Notes: a model not told the origin generated them from the letters alone. Shown: positions 1-5,404, counted from the first letter of the stretch. The stretch: DNA of 9,964 nucleotides from DATLXH01 sp035576005 (GCA_035576005.1 DATLXH010000197.1:1-9964), one strand, 5' to 3'. Numbers and translations: made by a program.

Positions 1-141
1 CCCAGGTTGCGAAGGTTGATCGTCGCGGTACCGGTCGAACCGTTCGACACCGACGAGGTCTGTGTCGCGAACGACGACGGCAGGCTGTTTAGCACGTCTT
101 CGATACGCGTTGCGCCGCGCAGCTTGATCTCTGCGGCATTC
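1..141. repeat. Terminal direct repeat, left copy (circular contig overlap)
   Basis: Bases 1-141 are identical to 9824-9964, the last 141 bases of the window. Both copies encode the same in-frame piece of the TonB-dependent receptor. The simplest reading is a circular molecule of 9823 bp whose assembly carries a one-k-mer overlap; 141 is the largest default k of a common metagenome assembler (inference). A true terminal redundancy is less likely, because the repeat cuts arbitrarily through a coding region. Confidence 0.93.
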
Positions 142-419
142 ACGACCGTAACCGGACTGGCCGACGTCAGGTTCGGGTTCGAGATACGCGAACCGGTGAC
201 GACAATATCGCCGCCTTCAGCGGTTCCGGCCGCGGCAGGATCTTGGCTCGGCGTGTTCGAGATTGCCGGGGTGGTTGCTGCTGCGCCATCATCGCTCGTC
301 GTGCCCTGAGGAGCTGGAGCTGGAACAGGCGCGGTCTGGCCGTAGGCCGGCAACGCAACTACGGCACCTGCGATCATCGTCGATGCAAGCAAGCAGTCCC
401 GAAGCATGTGGTTTCGCAT
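1..419 (-). CDS. TonB-dependent receptor, N-terminal part (continues at 9823)
   Basis: This is the 5' part of the receptor gene, reading leftward off base 1 and continuing at 9823; residue 109 lies at base 95, equivalent to 9918. The ATG at 417-419 begins MRNHMLRDCLLASTMIAG, a basic N-terminus and hydrophobic core ending near ALPAYGQ, so a signal peptide with cleavage around residue 28. A second in-frame ATG lies at 405-407. Residues 29-69 form a Pro/Ala-rich linker. The TonB box DIVVTGSRI is at residues 71-79, and the plug domain begins with SPVTVVNAAEI. A purine-rich AAAGGGA stretch upstream is about 12 nt from the ATG, farther than usual for a ribosome binding site. The full protein is 1042 residues. 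The receptor assignment is secure; the substrate is not visible. Confidence 0.93.
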   Translation of the reverse strand, partial: MRNHMLRDCLLASTMIAGAVVALPAYGQTAPVPAPAPQGTTSDDGAAATTPAISNTPSQDPAAAGTAEGGDIVVTGSRISNPNLTSASPVTVVNAAEIKLRGATRIEDVLNSLPSSFATQTSSVSNGSTGTATINLRNL

Positions 420-688
420 GGTTATCTTGGTCCCTTTCGGTATCGGCGAACGTTTCCGCCCGATACAGCCTTTGTGCGATCGTCTGACCGCCGCTAGGCA
501 TGATCTCGCAAGGCAAAGAGCGCTTGTCCAAAACAAAATTACAAAACTGCTTGGTCCTGTCGCATTGCGTCACGGTTGTTGCCTAACGGCAACAAATTTT
601 GATGCCGCATGGGGTTTGGACTGCGAACCTGCGCTTGTCGCTTTGAACGTCGAGAGCTAGCCCCTCAATCGATTGGAACGGAACTGCT
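420..688. promoter_or_regulatory. Shared divergent upstream region of the receptor and the small exported protein
   Basis: These 269 bases separate two divergent genes, the receptor (minus, start 419) and the exported protein (plus, start 689), so both promoters should lie here. The clearest element is a perfect inverted repeat, TTGTTGCC at 576-583 and GGCAACAA at 588-595 with a 4-nt loop, placed between the two genes. It could be an operator or a leader stem-loop. I could not assign convincing -35/-10 pairs. A GGA-rich stretch at about 676-683 may serve as ribosome binding site for the gene at 689. Confidence 0.5.
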
Positions 689-1213
689 ATGCGTATCGCA
701 ATAAAATTGACCCTTTTTAGTCTACTAAGTGTCTCGACGACCTTAAGTGCGGCTTCGTCCAAGATTAAAAAGGCCGAACGTTCGCCGCTATTAGCGGCTA
801 TGACCCAGTGCCGTAGTTTAACCGAACCAGCTTCGCGGCTCGCATGTTTTGATAAATCAGTAGCGGCATTTGATTTGGCCGAAGCTAGCCAGGCAGTTAT
901 CGTCGTTGATGAGCGGCAGGTACGGGAAACGCGGCGCAGCTTGTTTGGAATCAGTCTGCCGGACACGGGCCTTTTCGGTAACCGCAACGATTTGCCGCAA
1001 ATCGAGACATCCTTGAAAAGTGCTTCGGTTGATGATGCAGGTCGCTGGACCTTCCAGCTGGCCGACGGCGCTCGCTGGGTTCAAACCGACGACTATACGA
1101 TTGCTCACCGCCCGCGCGAGAACGATAAGGTTGTCATTAAACGGGGTGCGTTGGGTAGCTTCAAACTAAGCGTCGGGCGTCAGCCAGGCGTAAAAGCTAA
1201 GCGGCAAAACTAA
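689..1213 (+). CDS. Small exported hypothetical protein with CxxL..RLACFD motif
   Basis: 174 residues. The N-terminus MRIAIKLTLFSLLSVSTTLSA is a signal peptide with likely cleavage near ASA, so the protein is probably periplasmic. Mature residues 38-58 contain MTQCRSLTEPASRLACFD, the short Cys-x(13)-Cys-Phe-Asp pattern of many proteobacterial envelope proteins, including VasI-like ones. The two Cys could form a disulfide. The C-terminal half (WTFQLADGARWVQTDDYTI, then KVVIKRGALGSFKLSV) resembles a small beta-rich domain seen in sphingomonad hypothetical proteins. I do not know its function. It diverges from the receptor gene and may share its control region, so a role in the same envelope process is possible but unproven. 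The ATG at 689 follows GGAACGGAA at a plausible distance. Confidence 0.8.
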   Translation: MRIAIKLTLFSLLSVSTTLSAASSKIKKAERSPLLAAMTQCRSLTEPASRLACFDKSVAAFDLAEASQAVIVVDERQVRETRRSLFGISLPDTGLFGNRNDLPQIETSLKSASVDDAGRWTFQLADGARWVQTDDYTIAHRPRENDKVVIKRGALGSFKLSVGRQPGVKAKRQN

Positions 1214-1253
1214 AAAGCGTCGCCGAACGATCTTGGGCCCATCGCCGCTTTTT
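1212..1253 (+). terminator. Possible Rho-independent terminator after the exported protein
   Basis: AAAAAGCGTCG at 1212-1222 can pair with CGCCGCTTTTT at 1243-1253 with a single mismatch, closing a loop of about 20 nt and ending in five T. It starts at the stop codon of the gene at 689-1213. The loop is long and the T-run is part of the stem, so the call is moderate. Confidence 0.45.
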
Positions 1254-1548
1254 CTGTTGGGGCCGCGCTGCTGCCGCTTTGCAACCATTGTTCATATAGC
1301 GGCTTACCTTTTCGTCTTTCTGTGGGCCTTGTATGCCTTGCCAATTGGTTTGATGCTTACGGTGGTGCCTGCGTTGGTGCTCGGAAGGCTCACGGGGCAG
1401 GGTCATACAGGCTGTAGCAGCTACAGGGTCAAGGCAGCATCGTAGCCGTGTCGCACATCTGCTAAGTTTCGAACGTCTCGAAAGTGGCTGATTTTGCGAC
1501 ACGAAGTGACCGGAGGAGACTTGTGTCGCGTTCACCCAAACCAGCCAT
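1254..1548. other. Gene-poor stretch between exported protein and recombinase
   Basis: I see no confident gene here. One plus-strand frame (1233-1445, TTG as first possible start) would encode a very hydrophobic segment, IVHIAAYLFVFLWALYALPI followed by GLMLTVVPALVLG, which could be a remnant of a small membrane protein. It lacks an ATG and a ribosome binding site and begins inside the terminator hairpin. The stretch also holds a nested dyad centred at 1475 and, at 1512-1525, a good GGAGGAG plus GTG start that opens only 21 codons before stopping inside the recombinase 3' end. Confidence 0.5.
1447..1503. repeat. Nested inverted repeat centred on 1475
   Basis: The outer arms CGTGTCGCA (1447-1455) and TGCGACACG (1495-1503) are perfect complements. 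The inner arms TTTCGA (1467-1472) and TCGAAA (1478-1483) are also perfect complements and share the same centre. The 11 nt between inner and outer arms do not pair. The function is unknown; a protein-binding site, recombination site or hairpin are all possible. Confidence 0.75.
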
Positions 1549-2103
1549 TCAGCCTCCCCTTCGGTGCAGCCGCGATATCGTCGCCTGATCGACGCCAAGC
1601 AGGGCGGCGACAGTGCGCTGCGTATCGCCAGCGGCGAGCCGTTTTAGCGCTTCGGCCTGCTGGTGAGGCGTAAGGGCAGCGCGCCGGCCGAACTTCACGC
1701 CACGGGCCTTGGCCTGGATCCTGCCGGCAGCGGTGCGTTCGGTAATACGATGGCGCTCATAGCTCGCCGCCACACCAAGCACGGCAATGATGACCTCCGC
1801 GAACTCGGAGGTGGTGTCCACCATCGGCTCTGCGATCGAGCGGAAGCCCGCACCGGCCTTTTTCACCGCATGGAGGATGTTCAGCAGATCACGAGTGTTG
1901 CGGGCGAGGCGATCGGTGGATGTCACCATCAGCACGTCGCCGGCATCGAGCGCGCCGATCGCGCGCTTGAGTTGCGGGCGCTCGGCCGTCCCGCCGCTGA
2001 CCTTCTCCTGATAGATCTTCGTGCAGCCGGCTGCGCCGAGTTGGGCGAGCTGATGCGCCAGGTCCTGGCCGGTGGATGAGACGCGTGCGTAGCCGTAAAT
2101 CAT
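1549..2103 (-). CDS. Small serine recombinase (resolvase/invertase family)
   Basis: 184 residues from the ATG at 2101-2103 (MIYGYARVSSTGQD); an in-frame ATG at 2118 would add five residues and lacks a better ribosome site. The catalytic domain shows the nucleophile Ser9 in YARVS and the active-site arginines in TSTDRLARN (Arg65, Arg68). It continues through the long E-helix (EFAEVIIAVLGVAASYERHR) to a C-terminal helix-turn-helix, TQRTVAALLGVDQATISRLH. Such enzymes cut both strands at a dyad site through a Ser-DNA link and either resolve multimers or invert or exchange segments. Res-like half-sites lie at its start, and a 28-bp dyad lies 62 bp upstream, with a near-copy at 6070-6097. A plasmid multimer resolvase is the plainest role; a transposon tnpR is possible but no transposase is present. 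Confidence 0.93.
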   Translation of the reverse strand: MIYGYARVSSTGQDLAHQLAQLGAAGCTKIYQEKVSGGTAERPQLKRAIGALDAGDVLMVTSTDRLARNTRDLLNILHAVKKAGAGFRSIAEPMVDTTSEFAEVIIAVLGVAASYERHRITERTAAGRIQAKARGVKFGRRAALTPHQQAEALKRLAAGDTQRTVAALLGVDQATISRLHRRGG

Positions 2104-2164
2104 GCACTGGTTGTGCATTGGATTTATGCATCACGGAAGCGCCTGATTTCCGACCGTTTTCATC
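2103..2164. promoter_or_regulatory. Res-like accessory half-sites upstream of the recombinase
   Basis: TGCAC (2103-2107) and GTGCA (2113-2117) form one inverted pair. TTGTGCA (2111-2117) and TGCATCA (2127-2133) form a second, matching the outer arms TGATGCA and TGCATCA of the 28-bp dyad at 2166-2193. Weak arms TGAT (2144-2147) and CATC (2161-2164) suggest a third. In Tn3-type res regions, recombinase subsites II and III lie between the crossover site and the gene and overlap its promoter; this arrangement fits. The subsite assignment is inference. Confidence 0.45.
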
Positions 2165-2165
2165 C

Positions 2166-2193
2166 TGATGCAAAACTTGTGATTTTTGCATCA
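2166..2193 (+). repeat. 28-bp dyad, putative recombinase crossover site (copy A)
   Basis: Perfect 10-bp arms TGATGCAAAA (2166-2175) and TTTTGCATCA (2184-2193) flank the 8-nt spacer CTTGTGAT. The length of 28 bp equals a serine-resolvase crossover site (site I). The reverse complement of 6070-6097 differs from it at only three positions: two in the spacer, one in an arm. Confidence 0.7.
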
Positions 2194-2196
2194 TGA

Positions 2197-2487
2197 ATGC
2201 GGAGGGTAGCGCGCTGTCCGCTCGGGTGGCAGCGTAGCGAGGTTGATGACCTCAAGGCGCAGCGCACCGCGCTAGTCGCACAGATCGATGCCGACACCGC
2301 GCAAGCCGCCAAGCTCAAATTACGCGGGGCGGGGCTGGAATGGACCACCTGCATCGAGGATCGCGGGATGTTGCACCGCGATCGGGACCGCCGTTGCATC
2401 CGCATGGCTCGCGACCTTGCTGCCAAAAAACCGCCCATGACGTTTGGGTCCGGTGATGCACGATACTTTGTTCCTGAAGGCTACTAA
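2197..2487 (+). pseudogene. Probable 5'-truncated gene fragment, unknown product
   Basis: 96 codons opening three bases after the 28-bp dyad; the preceding in-frame codon is TGA. From about residue 14 the codons have the GC-rich third positions of a real gene, while the first dozen look arbitrary. Residues 14-42 (SEVDDLKAQRTALVAQIDAD and on) could form a coiled coil. The C-terminal half contains LEWTTCIEDRGMLHRDRDRR and ends GSGDARYFVPEGY. I do not recognise the family. The position against the dyad suggests that its original 5' part was removed by recombination there. It could also be an intact small gene. Confidence 0.5.
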
Positions 2488-2717
2488 CGATCCAAACGTC
2501 CCTGAAACGCTCCAGGGTGGCCGTAGGGTTCGATTTAAGGCGCTAACCCAACTTAACCCTCTTCTGCCGCGTTAAGCCCTTCTACGGCTCCTCTGGGCCC
2601 CTGTTGTGTTGGTTGAGGGCGTAGTTCAAAGCATAAGCCTCAATTGGTCTCAGGTGTTATTATGTGTTATATTCTGTGTTACACAAATTTCTTCCAGCAG
2701 TAAGCCATTGATAATAT
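2488..2717. other. Leader of the replication origin, with AT-rich GTGTTA repeats
   Basis: No gene is visible. Bases 2488-2640 hold GC-rich sequence with scattered TTAACCC/GTTAAGCCC stretches and no clear structure. From about 2641 the composition turns AT-rich. GTGTTAT occurs at 2654-2660 and 2664-2670, and GTGTTAC at 2676-2682 inside TGTGTTACACA. Being AT-rich, repeated and next to iterons, this is the likely DNA-unwinding part of the origin. I find no perfect DnaA box (TTATCCACA). Confidence 0.45.
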
Positions 2718-2743
2718 GTGACAAAAACCGTGATTTTTGTCAC
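2718..2743. promoter_or_regulatory. Perfect 26-bp dyad upstream of the iterons
   Basis: GTGACAAAAA (2718-2727) and TTTTTGTCAC (2734-2743) are perfect complements around the 6-nt loop CCGTGA. The first iteron begins three bases later. In iteron plasmids such a dyad often binds the Rep dimer and represses rep; that role here is inference. A hairpin followed by no T-run makes a terminator unlikely. Confidence 0.6.
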
Positions 2744-2746
2744 TCT

Positions 2747-2865
2747 GGTGGGTGATATTACGAAAGCTGGTGGGTGATATTACGATAATTGGTGGGTGAT
2801 ATTACGAAATACTTGCGGCGGTGGGTGATATTACGATAGCTGGCTAATGGTGGGTGATATTACGA
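2747..2865 (+). repeat. Five 17-bp iterons of the replication origin (oriV)
   Basis: GGTGGGTGATATTACGA occurs five times without mismatch, at 2747-2763, 2769-2785, 2791-2807, 2820-2836 and 2849-2865. The start-to-start distances are 22, 22, 29 and 29 bp. All copies have the same orientation and lead straight into repA. They are most likely the binding sites of RepA for replication start and copy control. The fifth copy lies inside the first codons of repA. Confidence 0.93.
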
Positions 2866-3929
2866 AGTCAGAGCGAGCGCCGCTTCTCCCTCTCAGGCAC
2901 GAGCAGGAAGACTTCTTCGTATGCGATATTTTTGATGCTGCGCCGAAGGGTGACATGGCCTCGATGGCGCATCCGATCTTCACGTTGTCCACCAAGCCTG
3001 ACACAAAGAAGCGCCGCTACGAAGCATCTGACGGTGGAAGCTATGTTGAGATCAGGCCGAACATGATCGGATTGGCGACGATGCATGACCGGGACGTGCT
3101 GATCTACTGCATCTCCCAAGTCATGGCCGCGCTCAAGGGCGGCAGCCAGGTGCATCGCACGCTTCGATTCAAAGCCTATGACCTACTCGTGGCGACCAAC
3201 CGCCCTACTGCGGGAACGGGCTACGCCGGACTGAAAGCCGCGCTGGAACGGCTGCAAGGCACGCAAATTGAAACCAACATCACGACGGGGGGTGTTGAAC
3301 AAATCGACGGTTTCAGCCTGATCGATCGTTACCGGATCGTCCGGGAAACCCGCGATGGCCGGATGCTCGATCTGGAAGTCACGCTTTCCGATTGGACATT
3401 CAACGCCATCGCAGGCGATGATGTGCTGACGCTCAACCGCCGCTATTTCCAGCTCCGTAAACCCTTGGAGCGCCGCCTGTATGAGCTAGCCCGCAAGCAA
3501 TGCGGAACACAGCCGGAATGGAAGTGCGGGTTGAAAAAGTTACAGGCTAGGACTGGCTCCATCTCGTCGGAAAAAGAGTTTAAGCGGCTGGTAAAAGCAA
3601 TTTGCAAAGCGGACGAATCCCACGATCACATGCCGGATTATTCCTTTCGCCTTTTGGCCGATATTTTGATCGTCACGCCAAAGCGCCAGTTCCTTAAGCA
3701 GTATGCTCAGAAACCAAAACAGGATGCGCTAACGGGTGAGTATCTCATTCCTCTGGCACCCGACACACTTGAACGGGCGCGCGAGGTTGCCCCCACATGG
3801 GATATTGCAGTTCTGGCAAAGGAATGGCGCAGCTATTCCGCGAGGCAGAAAAACCCCCCAAAAAATCCTGATGGAGCCTTCCTTGGCTTTTGTAGATCGT
3901 GGTTCGCGAAGCGTGGGCGTGCCAGATAA
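2847..3929 (+). CDS. repA: RepA, RPA-type plasmid replication initiator
   Basis: 360 residues. The N-terminal part, PLLPLRHEQEDFFVCDIFDA, then PKGDMASMAHPIFTLSTKPD, is characteristic of the RPA replication-initiator family of alphaproteobacterial plasmids. It continues with RTLRFKAYDLLVATNR, the winged-helix region and LTLNRRYFQLRKPLERRLYELARK. RepA should bind the iterons just upstream and recruit the host replisome. The ATG at 2847 is preferred because the conserved PLLP...FVCDIF block begins about residue 13; the later ATG at 2955 would delete it. No Shine-Dalgarno is visible before 2847, and iteron 5 (2849-2865) overlaps codons 1-7, so RepA binding may repress its own expression. The gene converges with the partition operon, 28 bp away. 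Confidence 0.95.
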   Translation: MVGDITKSERAPLLPLRHEQEDFFVCDIFDAAPKGDMASMAHPIFTLSTKPDTKKRRYEASDGGSYVEIRPNMIGLATMHDRDVLIYCISQVMAALKGGSQVHRTLRFKAYDLLVATNRPTAGTGYAGLKAALERLQGTQIETNITTGGVEQIDGFSLIDRYRIVRETRDGRMLDLEVTLSDWTFNAIAGDDVLTLNRRYFQLRKPLERRLYELARKQCGTQPEWKCGLKKLQARTGSISSEKEFKRLVKAICKADESHDHMPDYSFRLLADILIVTPKRQFLKQYAQKPKQDALTGEYLIPLAPDTLERAREVAPTWDIAVLAKEWRSYSARQKNPPKNPDGAFLGFCRSWFAKRGRAR

Positions 3930-3975
3930 TTGAGTAATAACTCATTTTCTTTTTTACTCAATTGCTTAAATACTC
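3928..3975. promoter_or_regulatory. ACTC/GAGT box cluster between repA and the partition operon
   Basis: GAGT at 3932 and ACTC at 3940, 3956 and 3972 stand in one 8-bp register; the intermediate register positions 3948 (TCTT) and 3964 (GCTT) are degenerate matches. AATTGAGT (3928-3935) and ACTCAATT (3956-3963) form an 8-bp inverted repeat. ACTC tetramers are the known recognition unit of ParG in the TP228 partition system, so this may be a centromere or second operator. The T-rich run 3945-3955 behind TGAGT/ACTCA could also help end repA transcription. Confidence 0.6.
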
Positions 3976-4167
3976 GAGCCATAGCGCGCGGGTAATATCC
4001 GAAATGCTGCGCCCCTCTTCCGCAGCCCTGATCTTGATGCGTCGGTAGAGCGGATCCTCGATTTCCGCATTGAGACGACGCTTCTTTTCCGAAGTTTCGG
4101 TTACGTCATGCATGATGCGCCTGCGGGCTTCGTCGCCCTTGCTTGGGCGTTTAGCCGTGAGCGCCAT
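3958..4167 (-). CDS. Ribbon-helix-helix partition protein, ParG-like
   Basis: 69 residues. A basic, probably disordered N-terminus (residues 1-30, with an RRR run at 15-17) precedes a ribbon-helix-helix fold: strand RLNAEIED, helix PLYRRIKIRAAEEGR, then SISDITRALWLEYL. Size and layout match the ParG class of centromere-binding proteins, whose tails stimulate the ParA ATPase and whose RHH dimers bind ACTC boxes. The ATG at 4165-4167 overlaps the end of parA by 17 bp and has AAGGGGG seven bases upstream, so the two are co-transcribed and probably coupled. ACTC boxes flank the operon at both ends. The family is clear from structure and context; assignment to ParG itself is by analogy. Confidence 0.85.
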   Translation of the reverse strand: MALTAKRPSKGDEARRRIMHDVTETSEKKRRLNAEIEDPLYRRIKIRAAEEGRSISDITRALWLEYLSN

Positions 4168-4819
4168 CTCTTGCCCCCTTCACCGCGCTGGCAGTAATTG
4201 TAGCCAGGATTTCATCGGTTAACGCATTGATCTCGTCTCGTGCTTTCGGGTTGTCGCCCTCGTAAACCGTCTGCCCGTTCGATGCCGTTTGTGGATATAT
4301 CTGTCGTTGGGTGACCGCCTCCGAAAGCACGGGCAGCTCATATTCATCAAGCGCTTTGCGAACGTCACCGCCTAGCTTTGTGCCCTCGATGCGCCGCGTA
4401 ATAACGAAAGCGGCTTGCGGCTTTCCGTCCGTTACCTCCTGCCGCGCCTTGATAAGCTCCACCAGGTCGGAAGCAGCCCATATGTCGTAAGGGGATGGCT
4501 GAACGGGTATGAGAATAAAATCGCTGACCTTGATCGCAGCTGCAATGATATCTTCGAGCTTGGCCGCGCCATCCAACACGATGAAGTCGTAGCTATCCGC
4601 CATTGTGGAAAGCGTTTTGATGTTGTTGGCGCGATCGAGCGCTACCAGGGGGAGGGGGTTAGCCTCGCTCGCCGCGTGCCAGTCCCTCGCGCTCCCCTGC
4701 GGGTCGCTATCCACGAGCAAGACCTTGTGGCCGCGTTCGTGCAGCGATCGGGCAAGATTGGTGCTTAGCGTCGTTTTACCGCACCCCCCCTTAGGATTCA
4801 GAATGGATATGACGGTCAT
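4151..4819 (-). CDS. parA: ParA-family partition ATPase (type Ib)
   Basis: 222 residues from the ATG at 4817-4819. The deviant Walker A motif PKGGCGKTT lies at residues 9-17 with signature Lys10, Walker A' (VDSDPQGSARDW) at 36-47, and Walker B (YDFIVLDGAA) at 77-86. There is no N-terminal DNA-binding domain, which marks the short type Ib class that works with a small RHH partner encoded just downstream. The frame stays open far upstream, but that extension has no family features and crosses a promoter. An ATG at 4828 is possible, but GAGAGA lies about 9 nt from the 4819 start and only one base from 4828. The ATPase moves plasmid copies apart over the nucleoid. A promoter and ParG-type boxes sit at 4831-4884. 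Confidence 0.93.
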   Translation of the reverse strand: MTVISILNPKGGCGKTTLSTNLARSLHERGHKVLLVDSDPQGSARDWHAASEANPLPLVALDRANNIKTLSTMADSYDFIVLDGAAKLEDIIAAAIKVSDFILIPVQPSPYDIWAASDLVELIKARQEVTDGKPQAAFVITRRIEGTKLGGDVRKALDEYELPVLSEAVTQRQIYPQTASNGQTVYEGDNPKARDEINALTDEILATITASAVKGARDGAHG

Positions 4820-4830
4820 TTGCGGCATTC

Positions 4831-4884
4831 TCTCAAATGTGACATTACTCAGTTGAGTATATGAGTACCTATCGAAATGGGCAA
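4831..4884 (-). promoter_or_regulatory. parA promoter with overlapping ParG-type operator
   Basis: On the minus strand, TTGCCC (4879-4884) and TATACT (4856-4861) are spaced 17 bp and form a plausible -35/-10 pair, with a leader of about 30 nt to parA. ACTC at 4847 and GAGT at 4855 and 4863 stand exactly 8 bp apart, with a degenerate TCTC at 4831 in register. One box covers the -10 and one the spacer. This is the geometry expected for autorepression by a ParG-like protein; the regulation is inferred. Confidence 0.65.
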
Positions 4885-5050
4885 GAGAGTTCGGTTTCAG
4901 CGACTTCTTCACGCCACCTCGGCACAACGCCAAGACTTTGAACTCAGCCGTCGCGGAATCCATTGGGATGCGATCGACGAAGATATCTCGGTGGAGGGGC
5001 TGTTGGCCGGCAAAGGGGGTATGACGCACCCCGCCAAGATCGCTGCTTGA
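4877..5050 (+). pseudogene. DUF2442-family remnant (C-terminal part only)
   Basis: 57 codons (MGKRVRFQRLLHATSAQRQD, then FELSRRGIHWDAIDEDISVE, then GLLAGKGG...). The pattern RLLHAT..QR...EL...GIHW..IDEDISVEGLLAG is the conserved C-terminal half of DUF2442 proteins, small proteins often found next to DUF4160 and suspected to act as toxin-antitoxin components. Full members run to about 80-90 residues with an N-terminal beta segment that is absent here. The first ATG lies under the parA -35 region and has no ribosome site. I therefore read it as a 5'-truncated remnant, though a short expressed product cannot be excluded. Confidence 0.6.
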
Positions 5051-5198
5051 GGACAAATTCAGCGTCGACGATGATGCCGGCTTAGATGCAAATAAGCGCA
5101 TCCTGCCCCGCGTTGCGAAAGGGGTCCCTTTTGGACGCCGATTGATAGCCGTGCAGCAACCACCGCGACCTAAAATTTTAGAAAGCCTGATGCGATGA
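5025..5198 (+). pseudogene. Open frame without ATG, ending in an ATGA overlap
   Basis: This frame is open for 57 codons and reads ...LLEDKFSVDDDAGLDANKRI, then LPRVAKGVPFGRRLIAVQQP, and on to PKILESLMR. Its TGA (5196-5198) overlaps the ATG of the next gene as ATGA, the usual sign of translational coupling. There is no ATG in the frame; only an internal GTG is available. It may be the 3' end of a lost upstream gene, or chance. I do not recognise the sequence. Confidence 0.25.
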
Positions 5199-5401
5199 CC
5201 GAAGAGGAGCGACGACTGCTCGGTGCGCTTGCCTGGATGTGCGAGCAGTATCTCAACGGGGGCACGGACACGTTGGATCACTTATGCATGGGTGCCGGAG
5301 AAGATGCCGTCGAGCTGCTCGCCAAGTATGGGTTAGTGGAGCCGTCAGGGCGAGGTGGCACCTGGACGCCGGCAGGCAAAGCACTGTTAGCCTCGACTTG
5401 A
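5195..5401 (+). CDS. Small hypothetical protein, possible winged-helix fold
   Basis: 68 residues (MTEEERRLLGALAWMCEQYL...LDHLCMGAGEDAVELLAKYG...WTPAGKALLAST). The alternating helices followed by a Gly-rich turn (EPSGRGGTWT) and a final helix suggest a small helical or winged-helix domain, with no catalytic motif. It looks like a conserved sphingomonad hypothetical, but I cannot name a family. The start overlaps the stop of an open frame upstream (ATGA). The ribosome site is weak (AGAAAG). It lies just before higBA on the same strand but ends before the higBA operator, so it is probably separate from that operon. Confidence 0.65.
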   Translation: MTEEERRLLGALAWMCEQYLNGGTDTLDHLCMGAGEDAVELLAKYGLVEPSGRGGTWTPAGKALLAST

Positions 5402-5404
5402 TAT

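Noticed and set aside
1233..1445. 70-codon frame encoding a hydrophobic segment
   Set aside because: It lacks an ATG and a ribosome site and starts inside a terminator hairpin; kept only as a note in the gene-poor stretch because the hydrophobic run could be a relic.
1426..1466. Possible Tn3-family terminal repeat (GGGTC at 1426, GCTAAG at 1461-1466)
   Set aside because: The ends resemble Tn3-type repeats near a resolvase gene, but no matching inverted partner was found in the circle, no transposase is present, and the outer G-run is short.
2166..2193. XerC/XerD dif-type site
   Set aside because: Although 28 bp long, its arms do not match the known XerC and XerD half-sites, it has an 8-nt rather than 6-nt spacer between perfect arms, and a serine recombinase lies next to it.
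2488..2640. Transfer origin or relaxase remnant
   Set aside because: I see no nic-site motif I can name and no relaxase gene anywhere in the circle.
2747..2865. CRISPR array
   Set aside because: Repeats of 17 bp with 5-12 bp gaps directly before repA are iterons; there are no spacers of CRISPR length and no cas genes.
5085..5102. GATGC-N8-GCATC as a third copy of the recombination dyad
   Set aside because: Only the outer 5 bp of each arm agree and the A/T tracts are missing, so it is probably chance.
4151..5281. A 376-residue version of the ParA frame extending upstream to 5281
   Set aside because: The first 154 residues have no ParA features, cross the parA promoter and its operator boxes, and overlap plus-strand remnants. 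The family start is MTVISILNPKGG at 4819.
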